This document shows positions 1 through 5,394 of a stretch of DNA of 5,782 nt, piece by piece. The notes under the pieces are model-generated. The model had not been told where the DNA came from. It did no database searches and saw nothing but the letters and a program-made list of their open reading frames with translations. Made by a program: the position numbers and the translations under genes. Each line of letters starts with the position of its first letter. Position 1 is the first letter of the stretch. This DNA comes from Thermoactinomycetaceae bacterium (GTDB lineage Bacteria; Bacillota; Bacilli; Thermoactinomycetales; Thermoactinomycetaceae), in NCBI GenBank assembly GCA_025449475.1, contig JANWJM010000038.1, positions 1 to 5,782 on the forward strand, read 5' to 3'.

Positions 1-530
1 CATTACTGAGACAGATTGAAACTCCTCTGATTTTGGATGCCGATGCGCTAAACATTTTGGCGGATTATCCCGAATTGATCACATGCCGTGACCGCGCGCT
101 TCCTACTGTATGCACACCGCATCCAGGTGAGATGGCGCGGTTGCTTCAGGTCTCAACAAAAGAGGTAGAAGAAAACCGATCAACGATCGCAAGAGATTAC
201 GCTCAAAGAACAGGGATGATGGTCGTTTTAAAAGGCAGATACTCAATCATTGCTTTTCCGGATGGACGACAAGTTGTCAATATTACAGGTCATCCTGCGC
301 TGGCGAAAGCTGGATCTGGCGATCTCCTAACAGGAATCATCGGTTCATTTATCGCACAGGGAATCGAGCCGGATCAAGCGGTGAAAATGGCTGTTTATAT
401 TCACGGGAAAGCCGGGGAACAGGCCATCACTTCTTCCGAATATAGCGTTCTATATACCGATATTTTGGCGCAATTGGGTCCTATTCTCCATCAATTGACC
501 GCGAAACCGACATATTTCCCAGGAAATTGA
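1..530 (+). CDS. nnrD: ADP-dependent (S)-NAD(P)H-hydrate dehydratase, 3' part (5' end outside window)
   Basis: This is a ribokinase-fold metabolite repair enzyme. The family uses ADP (ATP in eukaryotes) to dehydrate the damaged S-form of NADH or NADPH hydrate back to the normal cofactor in the cytoplasm. The frame is open from base 3, so the gene enters from the left and about 175 codons are visible. The visible motifs are typical: LDADALN (codons from base 33), TPHPGEM (about 114-134), VLKG (about 225-236), and GHPALAKAGSGDLLTG (about 288-335). The GSGD aspartate (codon 321-323) is the expected catalytic/anion-hole residue. A TTG at 33 could be taken for a start but lies inside the conserved motif, so it is not one. 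In many Firmicutes this domain is fused to an N-terminal NAD(P)H-hydrate epimerase (YjeF/Nnr). The fusion cannot be judged here because that half would be outside the window. The lipoprotein gene follows after 21 bases, suggesting one operon. Confidence 0.93.
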   Translation, partial: LLRQIETPLILDADALNILADYPELITCRDRALPTVCTPHPGEMARLLQVSTKEVEENRSTIARDYAQRTGMMVVLKGRYSIIAFPDGRQVVNITGHPALAKAGSGDLLTGIIGSFIAQGIEPDQAVKMAVYIHGKAGEQAITSSEYSVLYTDILAQLGPILHQLTAKPTYFPGN

Positions 531-551
531 CGAAAGGGAGGTCATCAAAGG

Positions 552-1571
552 TTGACGCGTCGGAATCTTTCGCTTTTTTTCATGATTTGTCTTTGGGGCA
601 TATTCTTATTGACAGGATGTGGGACAAAAGATGAGCAAGAGATTGTTCGTGATCTATCGGAACGGTTGAAAGAGCTATCTTCCTATCAAAGTCATGGAAA
701 GATGGTCATTCGTACCGGACAAGAGCCCGTCACTTATGATGTAGAGGTATGGTATAAAAAGCCACATTTTTATCGTGTCTCTTTGAAAAATGAGAAAAAA
801 GATATTACCCAGATTTTGCTGCGTAACAATCAAGGGGTCTTTGTCGTAACCCCTCATTTAAAAAAGAGTTTCCGTTTTCAGAGCGATTGGCCCAATCAAG
901 GGGGACAAATCTATCTTTATCACACGATTATGAGCAGTATTGTGCAGGATCCAGAACGCTTCTTTCAAGTCGTGGAGAATGAGTATCGTTTTGAGGTGTC
1001 TGCCAAGTATACAGCCCAATCCGTCCTTACCAAACATCAGATTTGGTTGGATCGTCGTCTCTATCCCAAGAAGGTTCATGTGTTTAACAGAGATAACGAG
1101 AAAATGGCTGAAATTCATTTTGATCGTTTTCAGGCAGATGTCTCCTTTGATGAGGATGCTTTTGAATTAAAACGGAACATGAATGATCACAAACAGACGA
1201 GTGAAACCAAGGAAACAACTGGAACAGAGGTCGCCATTCAAGCAATTACTCCTTCTTATATCCCCAAAGGAAGCAAATTTCATGATGAACAGATCATACA
1301 GACTTCGAATGGACCTGTATCCATGTTGCGATTTAAAGGGAAGCATCCATTTACGCTGATGGTGAAGCGTCCCGTGATGATTGAGGCGGGTCTACCGGTA
1401 TATGGTGAGCCCATTCTGTTGGATCAGGGAGTAGGCGTGTTATTGACCATGGATCAGCGAAAACAGATTTCATGGTTATATAATCACCAGGAGTATGAAC
1501 TGGTTGGAAATCTCCCCTCCGAGGAGATGTTTAAAATTGCCAATTCAATTTTTGACCAATCAGCGAAATAA
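552..1571 (+). CDS. ydcC: LolA-like sporulation/germination-type lipoprotein (YdcC family)
   Basis: This is a predicted membrane-anchored lipoprotein of 339 residues. The N-terminus has a basic start (TRR), a hydrophobic stretch (about 6-20) and a lipobox LTGC at 20-23, so Cys23 should be lipidated and the mature protein lies outside the membrane. Residues about 30-210 read as a LolA-like fold of alternating beta strands (for example YDVEVWYKKPHFYRVSL, HQIWLDRRLYPKKVHVF). A polar linker (about 208-226) leads to a C-terminal domain that opens with PSYIPKGSKF, resembling DUF4367. The TTG start is supported by a strong Shine-Dalgarno stretch AAAGGGAGGT (533-542) and by the signal peptide beginning directly after it. 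Its place between nnrD and alr matches B. subtilis ydcC. In Clostridioides difficile a LolA-like lipoprotein, GerS, is likewise encoded next to an alanine racemase and is needed for spore cortex modification and germination. A spore-related role here is inference from that context. Confidence 0.85.
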   Translation: MTRRNLSLFFMICLWGIFLLTGCGTKDEQEIVRDLSERLKELSSYQSHGKMVIRTGQEPVTYDVEVWYKKPHFYRVSLKNEKKDITQILLRNNQGVFVVTPHLKKSFRFQSDWPNQGGQIYLYHTIMSSIVQDPERFFQVVENEYRFEVSAKYTAQSVLTKHQIWLDRRLYPKKVHVFNRDNEKMAEIHFDRFQADVSFDEDAFELKRNMNDHKQTSETKETTGTEVAIQAITPSYIPKGSKFHDEQIIQTSNGPVSMLRFKGKHPFTLMVKRPVMIEAGLPVYGEPILLDQGVGVLLTMDQRKQISWLYNHQEYELVGNLPSEEMFKIANSIFDQSAK

Positions 1572-1623
1572 ATGAGAAAACATCTTTACCTTTATCGAAT
1601 GATTGTTGTAAAGTATTAAATAG

Positions 1624-1667
1624 GATTTCTCTTCAATCGGTATAGATCGGGGAGAAATCTCATTTTT
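1624..1667 (+). terminator. Probable intrinsic terminator after the lipoprotein gene
   Basis: GATTTCTC (1624-1631) pairs perfectly with GAGAAATC (1652-1659). The stem continues inward through two T-G wobbles and a C-G pair, then one mismatch and ATC/GAT, closing on the loop GGTATA. The T run 1663-1667 begins four bases after the stem. The hairpin is good but the T tract is short and slightly offset, so termination may be partial. It lies 53 bases after the stop of the lipoprotein gene and before the putative alr promoter. Confidence 0.6.
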
Positions 1668-1692
1668 AAATGGTCAAGCCGTCTGTTATAGA
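1665..1692 (+). promoter_or_regulatory. Candidate SigA-type promoter for alr
   Basis: TTTAAA (1665-1670) lies 16 bases upstream of TATAGA (1687-1692). The -10 is preceded by TG one base away (1684-1685), the extended -10 arrangement common in Gram-positive promoters. Neither hexamer is perfect (about 4 of 6 each). The position directly after the terminator and about 100 bases upstream of alr is sensible. This is the best candidate in the gap but unproven; no better -35/-10 pair was seen nearer the gene. Confidence 0.35.
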
Positions 1693-1716
1693 AATGGAAA
1701 AGAATAGCAACCTTAG

Positions 1717-1744
1717 AGGTGCCTGTAAGATATGGCAGGGACTT
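1717..1744 (+). other. Possible RNA hairpin in the alr leader
   Basis: AGGTGCCTG (1717-1725) can pair with CAGGGACTT (1736-1744) with one G-G mismatch and one G-T wobble, leaving a 10-base loop. An alternative outer pairing GCAA (1707-1710) with TTGC (1743-1746) competes for the same bases. There is no T run behind it, so it is not a terminator. It would sit in the 5' leader of an alr transcript begun near 1699. It does not match a riboswitch class I recognise. Confidence 0.25.
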
Positions 1745-1794
1745 GCATTGTTCCTCATCAGATGAACATTTTATGGGAATAGGAAAAAAGTGAC

Positions 1795-2985
1795 ATGAAT
1801 CGATTTTATGCGAGAGATACGATGATTGAAATCAATCTAGATGCAGTAGCCAACAATGTCCAGCAATTCCGTCAGCATCTTGCTTCCGGAACACAGATTA
1901 TGGCGGTGGTAAAAGCGGATGCTTACGGTCATGGGGCCATCTATGTGGCAAAGTCGGCATTGCAAGCAGGAGCAAGTTGTTTGGGAGTCTCCTTTGTGGA
2001 TGAGGGCATTGAGCTCCGGGAAGCAGGCATCGTAGCACCGATTGTGATTTTGGGGTATACGCCGCCTGAGGATGTATCGCTTGCATTGGAACATGATTTG
2101 ACGCTTACCGTTTTTTCTGAAGAAAGCTTACAAGAAGTCGGCAGAGTGGCACGTCAGCGAGGAGAACGTGCAAAGATTCATGTGAAAGTAGATACAGGAA
2201 TGGGGCGTATCGGTCTGCCTCCGGATAAAGCGGTTTCTTTTATTGCGCAAGCTTCTCAGATGAATTCGATTGACATCGAAGGGCTTTTTACTCATTTTTC
2301 GACAGCGGATGAGTCGGATCAACGATATTGGCAAAAACAGGAGGACTGCTTTCGACAAGTTGTCGCAGAACTAAAAAACAGAAGGATCCATATTCCTTTG
2401 ATTCATTGTTCCAATAGCGCCGCTGCCATCGAGAGACCTCACAGAGTCTATAACATGATCCGTTTAGGGATTAGTCTCTATGGGTTTTATCCTTCAGATG
2501 AAGTAAATAAAAAAGCAGTCTCATTGAAACCGGTTTTACGCTTAACATCGAAAGTGGTGCAAGTAAAAAAACCACCCAAAGGAACAGGGATTAGTTATGG
2601 AAAAACCTTTATTACATCCGGAAAAGAATGGATTGCGACTGTTCCGATCGGGTATGCAGATGGGATTGACAGACGGCTCTCGAATACGGGATATGCATTG
2701 GTCAATGGAACGAGGGTACCGATTGTCGGAAGGGTATGTATGGATTTTCTGATGTTAGATGTGACAAAAGCATACCCCGTACGAGTCGGTGACGAAGTCG
2801 TATTATATGGGGAGCAAGGAACAGCGTCGATTCGTGTGGATGAAGTAGCCAAACAGTTGCAAACGATTCACTATGAAGTGGTCTGCATGTTGGGTCATCG
2901 TATTCCGCGGGTCTATCGATCGGGTGGAAAAACGGTTGCAATTGTTAATCGACTCCGCAGAGAACATGTAACGACCTATTCGTAA
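1795..2985 (+). CDS. alr: Alanine racemase, PLP-dependent
   Basis: This cytoplasmic enzyme interconverts L- and D-alanine, supplying D-alanine for peptidoglycan and teichoic acids; in spore formers it can also remove the germinant L-alanine. The protein has 396 residues, usual for the family. The N-terminal TIM barrel carries the PLP-binding lysine in VVKADAYGHG (Lys40), KVDTGMGRIG (Lys131 and Arg138, equivalents of the Geobacillus carbamylated lysine and PLP-contacting arginine), and THFSTADE (His168). The C-terminal beta domain carries the second catalytic base Tyr268 in GISYGKTF, the CMD motif (315-317), and the entrance tyrosines in IGYADG (287) and IHYEVVC (360). CMD is followed by Phe where Gln is common, a minor variation. 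The ATG start at 1795 matches the usual N-terminus (a few residues, then RDT.IEINLDAV). Its Shine-Dalgarno is weak (AGGAAAA at 1781-1787). The gene is probably transcribed alone: a terminator lies upstream and a separate promoter serves mazEF downstream. Confidence 0.97.
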   Translation: MNRFYARDTMIEINLDAVANNVQQFRQHLASGTQIMAVVKADAYGHGAIYVAKSALQAGASCLGVSFVDEGIELREAGIVAPIVILGYTPPEDVSLALEHDLTLTVFSEESLQEVGRVARQRGERAKIHVKVDTGMGRIGLPPDKAVSFIAQASQMNSIDIEGLFTHFSTADESDQRYWQKQEDCFRQVVAELKNRRIHIPLIHCSNSAAAIERPHRVYNMIRLGISLYGFYPSDEVNKKAVSLKPVLRLTSKVVQVKKPPKGTGISYGKTFITSGKEWIATVPIGYADGIDRRLSNTGYALVNGTRVPIVGRVCMDFLMLDVTKAYPVRVGDEVVLYGEQGTASIRVDEVAKQLQTIHYEVVCMLGHRIPRVYRSGGKTVAIVNRLRREHVTTYS

Positions 2986-3035
2986 TATATGACAGGAATT
3001 TTATCGGGTGAATCGAATAAATTTATTGAAGTAAG

Positions 3036-3060
3036 CTGATTCAATGAGTGATTAAATCAG
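3036..3060 (+). other. Imperfect inverted repeat downstream of alr
   Basis: CTGATT (3036-3041) pairs with AATCAG (3055-3060). After a C/A mismatch, AAT pairs with ATT around the loop GAGTG. No T run follows, so it does not look like an intrinsic terminator. An overlapping alternative stem, ATTGAA (3025-3030) with TTCAAT (3040-3045), shares bases with it. Function is unknown. Confidence 0.2.
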
Positions 3061-3089
3061 TAACGACAAAAGGTCACGTCAGAAAGGGG

Positions 3090-3112
3090 ATTCCCTGATC
3101 ATAAAAGGGAAT
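3090..3112 (+). other. 7-bp perfect hairpin between alr and mazE
   Basis: ATTCCCT (3090-3096) and AGGGAAT (3106-3112) form a perfect stem with a nine-base loop. There is no T tract after it, so it lacks a key part of an intrinsic terminator. It could stabilise the 3' end of the alr transcript or be a weak terminator. It lies upstream of the mazE promoter and so outside the mazEF mRNA. Confidence 0.3.
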
Positions 3113-3140
3113 GCATGATGATTATTCAAATTGTATATTT

Positions 3141-3169
3141 TTGAAACGCATTTAACATAATGTTAAAAT
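3141..3169 (+). promoter_or_regulatory. SigA-type promoter of mazEF
   Basis: TTGAAA (3141-3146) and TAAAAT (3164-3169) are separated by exactly 17 bases. Each hexamer matches consensus at five of six positions. Transcription would start near 3174-3178, leaving a leader of about 35 bases before the mazE start at 3212. This is the clearest promoter in the window. Confidence 0.75.
3151..3167. promoter_or_regulatory. 17-bp perfect palindrome, candidate operator over the mazEF promoter
   Basis: TTTAACATAATGTTAAA is a perfect inverted repeat with eight-base arms around a central A. It fills most of the -35/-10 spacer and overlaps four bases of the -10, a position where a bound protein would block RNA polymerase. 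MazE-type antitoxins are ribbon-helix-helix DNA-binding proteins that often repress their own operon through palindromes, so EndoAI or an EndoAI/EndoA complex is the first candidate ligand. The palindrome and its position are seen directly; the ligand is inferred. Confidence 0.5.
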
Positions 3170-3211
3170 AGGTACTTAATGAATGGATGATGTGTTGGGG
3201 GTGCGTCAGTC

Positions 3212-3484
3212 TTGTCAAGTACAAAAAGAATCATGATCAGTCTTCCACATCAATTGTTAAAAGAAGTAGATGGAGTAGTAGAAAAGGAAAACTCTAATAG
3301 AAGTGATTTTATTCGTCGGGCCATGAAATTATATCTTCAAGAGCGCAAGAAACGTTTGATACGTGAAATGATGCAAAGAGGTTATATGGAAATGGCTCGT
3401 ATTAATTTGAATATGGCTTCAGAGGCATTTGATGCAGAAGAAGAGGCGGATGATACCTTGGAACGATTAGTTAGTGGGGTGTAA
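3212..3484 (+). CDS. ndoAI: EndoAI/MazE-type antitoxin
   Basis: This is the antitoxin that binds and blocks the EndoA (MazF) ribonuclease. It has 90 residues, close to the B. subtilis protein. Residues about 5-12 (KRIMISLP) form the expected ribbon strand and 13-45 the two helices of a ribbon-helix-helix DNA-binding domain. The C-terminal part, with MMQRGYMEMARINLNMASEA (53-72) and the ending ERLVSGV, is the highly conserved toxin-binding segment. The start is TTG at 3212, supported by a G-rich Shine-Dalgarno (GGGGGTG, 3197-3203) eight bases upstream and by the family N-terminus; no in-frame ATG gives a better fit. The stop lies four bases before the toxin start, so the pair is probably translationally coupled. 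A strong promoter with a palindromic operator candidate lies directly upstream. Confidence 0.95.
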   Translation: MSSTKRIMISLPHQLLKEVDGVVEKENSNRSDFIRRAMKLYLQERKKRLIREMMQRGYMEMARINLNMASEAFDAEEEADDTLERLVSGV

Positions 3485-3488
3485 CTGA

Positions 3489-3839
3489 TTGATTGTCAAA
3501 CGTGGCGATGTGTATTTTGCCGATCTATCCCCTGTGGTTGGATCTGAACAAGGTGGAGTGCGCCCTGTTTTGATTATTCAAAATAATATTGGTAATCGAT
3601 TTAGCCCCACTGTTATCGTCGCCGCGATTACTGCACAGATTCAAAAGGCTAAGTTGCCAACCCATGTTGAAATTGACGCAAATATCTATGGATTTGATCG
3701 TGATTCAGTCATTCTATTGGAGCAAATCCGTACGATCGACAAACAGAGATTGACTGATAAAATTACTCATTTAGACGATGAAATGATGGAAAAAGTCAAC
3801 GAGGCTCTTCAAATCAGTCTCGGACTTATTGATTTTTAG
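3489..3839 (+). CDS. ndoA: EndoA/MazF-type mRNA endoribonuclease toxin
   Basis: This is a sequence-specific, ribosome-independent endoribonuclease of the MazF/PemK family that stops translation by cutting mRNA; the B. subtilis and S. aureus members cleave at UACAU. The protein has 116 residues, the same length as B. subtilis EndoA, and reads as a very close match throughout (MIVKRGDVYFADLSPVVGSE, RTIDKQRLTDKITHLDDEMM, ISLGLIDF). The catalytic pair described for B. subtilis EndoA, Arg25 and Thr48, is present at the same numbers (GGVRPV, AAIT), so the toxin looks active. The start is TTG at 3489, with Shine-Dalgarno GTGGGGTG (3474-3481) seven bases upstream inside the end of the antitoxin gene. 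A strong terminator follows, so mazEF is a closed two-gene unit rather than the head of the rsb operon. Given the core-gene setting it is a chromosomal, conserved pair, not a recent arrival. Confidence 0.97.
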   Translation: MIVKRGDVYFADLSPVVGSEQGGVRPVLIIQNNIGNRFSPTVIVAAITAQIQKAKLPTHVEIDANIYGFDRDSVILLEQIRTIDKQRLTDKITHLDDEMMEKVNEALQISLGLIDF

Positions 3840-3882
3840 GCTTGTAAGCGAAATTTTCTCTATACTCCTTATATTGATCCAA

Positions 3883-3928
3883 AACCTAGCTCTTCAAGTA
3901 ACCAATCTTTGAGAGTTGGGTTCTTTTT
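3883..3928 (+). terminator. Strong intrinsic terminator of mazEF
   Basis: AACCTAGCTCTT (3883-3894) pairs along its full length with GAGAGTTGGGTT (3911-3922), allowing three G-T wobbles. One mismatch and AAG/CTT extend the stem to an eight-base loop. The T-rich tail TTCTTTTT (3921-3928) follows at once. This separates mazEF from rsbU transcription. Confidence 0.85.
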
Positions 3929-3959
3929 ATATTTTCGTTCAATTTTCATGCCCCTCCGG

Positions 3960-3990
3960 TTCGCATTCGCAGCATGATTTCTTGTATAAT
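3960..3990 (+). promoter_or_regulatory. Candidate promoter for the rsbU operon (perfect TATAAT)
   Basis: TATAAT at 3985-3990 is a perfect -10 hexamer. The best -35 is TTCGCA (3960-3965, four of six), but the spacer is 19 bases, longer than ideal. Transcription would begin near 3996-3998 and give a leader of about 350 bases before rsbU. It is the best housekeeping-type promoter between the mazEF terminator and rsbU, and S. aureus also transcribes rsbU from a SigA promoter upstream of the gene. Confidence 0.4.
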
Positions 3991-4283
3991 GACTAGAATG
4001 GTACAAAGCATAAAGAGCAAGTGATCAAAGATAATCAATGTGAAAAAACAGTGAAAACAATTTCGAATTCGTTGATAAAAGTATGTAAGAGATGAACAAT
4101 GAATATGCGGTTACCTCCAATAATGAAGAGTTTGAACTTAACCATGCGATGAAGGGAGGGAAACCTGCTACTAAAAACCTTAGTGATTTGAACATGGATG
4201 ATGAATGAGAGATGAAAAGACCCTTTTAGTGTCTTTAACATAATTCAAACTAAAGCACTTCATTGGCTAAGTGGAGAATCATG

Positions 4284-4388
4284 ATGAATCAGTCAGTTGT
4301 ATTGATGAAAATTCCAAGACATGGACATTTGTCTATGTTTTTAGTAGCAGATGATGTTTATGGATATGGATTTACAAAAGCAATATGA
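4284..4388 (+). CDS. Short upstream ORF overlapping the rsbU start (uncertain)
   Basis: ATG at 4284 (or 4281) opens a 34- or 35-codon frame ending at TGA 4386-4388. GGAG (4273-4276) lies seven bases before ATG 4284, a better ribosome binding site than any seen before rsbU. The frame differs from that of rsbU and overlaps its first 38 bases. The peptide (beginning MNQSVVLMKIPRHG) matches no family I recognise. It may be a leader whose translation controls rsbU by coupling or reinitiation, or a chance ORF. Only the ORF and its Shine-Dalgarno are seen directly. Confidence 0.25.
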   Translation: MNQSVVLMKIPRHGHLSMFLVADDVYGYGFTKAI

Positions 4389-5364
4389 AAGATTGTTGAC
4401 CGCCTATATCCATGATCAACGAGAAGATTATTTATACGGTGCGCAACAACTTTCGAAATGGATTATGGAGCAGCAAATTCCCCCTGAGGAGATCGTAAAT
4501 TTTCATATTCGCACCATTAAACAGCTTCTTCCGAATTTACCTGCAGAAGTCAAAGCCTCGTTCGATATTTTAATCGAAGTCATGATCGGATATGGCGTTG
4601 CTTATCAACAAACGGAGAAATTGGCTTCTCGGCAGCGGGAGTTAGAATATGAAATTGAAGTAGCTGTGGGTATGCAACAAACTCTTTTGCCGAGTGATCC
4701 CCCGCCTTTACCAGGTGTGGATATTGGTGTCGTCAGTGTTGCGGCTCAACGGATGAGTGGAGATTATTATAATTTTGTCAGCCATAGTCCAAGTTCACTC
4801 GGTGTTGCTATCTCTGATATTATCGGAAAGGGAATCCCAGCAGCTCTATGTATGTCGATGATTAAGTATGCGATGGATCGGTTGGATGAACAGCCATTAT
4901 CGCCATCGGAGATTTTGAGAGATTTAAATACGGTGGTGGAACGCAATGTCGATCCGAGCATGTTTATCACTATGGTCTATGGGGTATATGACTCGTTGAA
5001 TCATCAATTCATCTATTCGACTGCTGGTCATGAACCTGGCTTCTTTTATCATGCAGAAGAGGATCGTTTTGTTGATATGGAGACACAAGGTTTGGTCTTA
5101 GGTGTTCAAAGAGAAGTCGACTATCCCGAGTACACACTATCCCTCGCTCCAAACGATGCAATTGTCTTATTTTCTGACGGTGTGACAGAGTGTCGAGTAA
5201 ATGATGATTTTTTAACGCGGGAAAAGTTAGCAGAAATCATTCATGACAATATTGGCTTACCTGCTCAACAAGCGGTCGACGCGATCCGCCAAAAGTTATT
5301 TGAACTGTCAAATTACAAAATTACGGATGACCAAACAATCATGATGATAAAAAGAGTAAAATAG
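4351..5364 (+). CDS. rsbU: RsbU, PP2C-type phosphatase activating SigB
   Basis: This cytoplasmic Mn-dependent serine phosphatase dephosphorylates RsbV-P, freeing RsbV to capture RsbW and release SigB. It has up to 337 residues, close to B. subtilis RsbU (335). Residues about 7-85 form the N-terminal helical domain (QIPPEEI, DILIEVMIGYGVAYQ), which in B. subtilis binds the activator RsbT. Residues 86-115 are a charged helical linker ending in MQQTLLP. The SpoIIE/PPM phosphatase domain follows, with metal-ligand motifs MSGDYY (Asp138), ISDIIGKGIPAALCMSMIKY (Asp156), AGHEPGF (226-231), LFSDGVTE (Asp276) and DDQT (326-327). All expected acidic residues are present, so it should be active. The start is uncertain: in-frame ATGs at 4351, 4354, 4360 and 4366 all lack a clear Shine-Dalgarno, and homologues begin near the last ones. 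A short ORF with a good ribosome binding site overlaps the start. rsbV follows after 30 bases. Confidence 0.96.
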   Translation: MMFMDMDLQKQYERLLTAYIHDQREDYLYGAQQLSKWIMEQQIPPEEIVNFHIRTIKQLLPNLPAEVKASFDILIEVMIGYGVAYQQTEKLASRQRELEYEIEVAVGMQQTLLPSDPPPLPGVDIGVVSVAAQRMSGDYYNFVSHSPSSLGVAISDIIGKGIPAALCMSMIKYAMDRLDEQPLSPSEILRDLNTVVERNVDPSMFITMVYGVYDSLNHQFIYSTAGHEPGFFYHAEEDRFVDMETQGLVLGVQREVDYPEYTLSLAPNDAIVLFSDGVTECRVNDDFLTREKLAEIIHDNIGLPAQQAVDAIRQKLFELSNYKITDDQTIMMIKRVK

Positions 5365-5382
5365 GAGTTCAAGGTAACGAAT

Positions 5383-5388
5383 GGAGGT
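5383..5388 (+). promoter_or_regulatory. Ribosome binding site that fixes the rsbV start
   Basis: GGAGGT lies six bases before ATG 5395 but only three before the in-frame GTG 5392. The spacing favours the ATG as the true start. Confidence 0.7.
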
Positions 5389-5394
5389 TAAGTG

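Larger units (their letters stand above)
3840..4350. other. 511-base intergenic stretch between mazF and rsbU
   Basis: In B. subtilis this position holds rsbRA, rsbS and rsbT. Here no frame gives a STAS-domain, globin-like or GHKL-kinase protein, so those genes are absent rather than visibly decayed. The stretch contains the mazEF terminator, a TATAAT promoter candidate, a 38-codon ORF (4092-4208) with only a poor ribosome binding site, a small hairpin (AAAGAC/GTCTTT, 4216-4236), the 11-mer TTTAACATAAT (4234-4244) shared with the mazE palindrome, and the beginning of a 34-35 codon ORF that runs into rsbU. A 68-codon reading frame on the - strand (4035-4241) lacks a ribosome binding site and recognisable features. 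Confidence 0.7.

Noticed and set aside
33..530. TTG at 33 as a start making a short 165-residue protein
   Set aside because: The frame is open upstream and the TTG codes for Leu inside the conserved LDADALN motif of NnrD; the gene is simply cut by the window edge.
940..1170. 76-codon + strand frame inside the lipoprotein gene and several - strand frames in alr
   Set aside because: They are alternative-frame shadows of clear coding sequence with no start signals or family features.
1743..1776. Promoter with TTGCAT or TTGTTC as -35 just before alr
   Set aside because: No -10 better than about three of six matches occurs at 16-18 base spacing.
3016..3027. AATAAATTTATT 12-base palindrome downstream of alr
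   Set aside because: A pure A/T palindrome in AT-rich intergenic DNA is expected by chance and does not overlap a promoter.
4035..4241. 68-codon ORF on the - strand in the mazF-rsbU gap
   Set aside because: No Shine-Dalgarno or promoter seen before it, low-complexity hydrophobic composition rich in Phe and Ile as expected from AT-rich antisense, and no family resemblance.
3840..4350. Decayed rsbR/rsbS/rsbT remnants
   Set aside because: Translations of the small frames do not show STAS or GHKL-kinase motifs. A faint likeness of the 4284 ORF beginning (MNQSVV) to the RsbT N-terminus does not continue.
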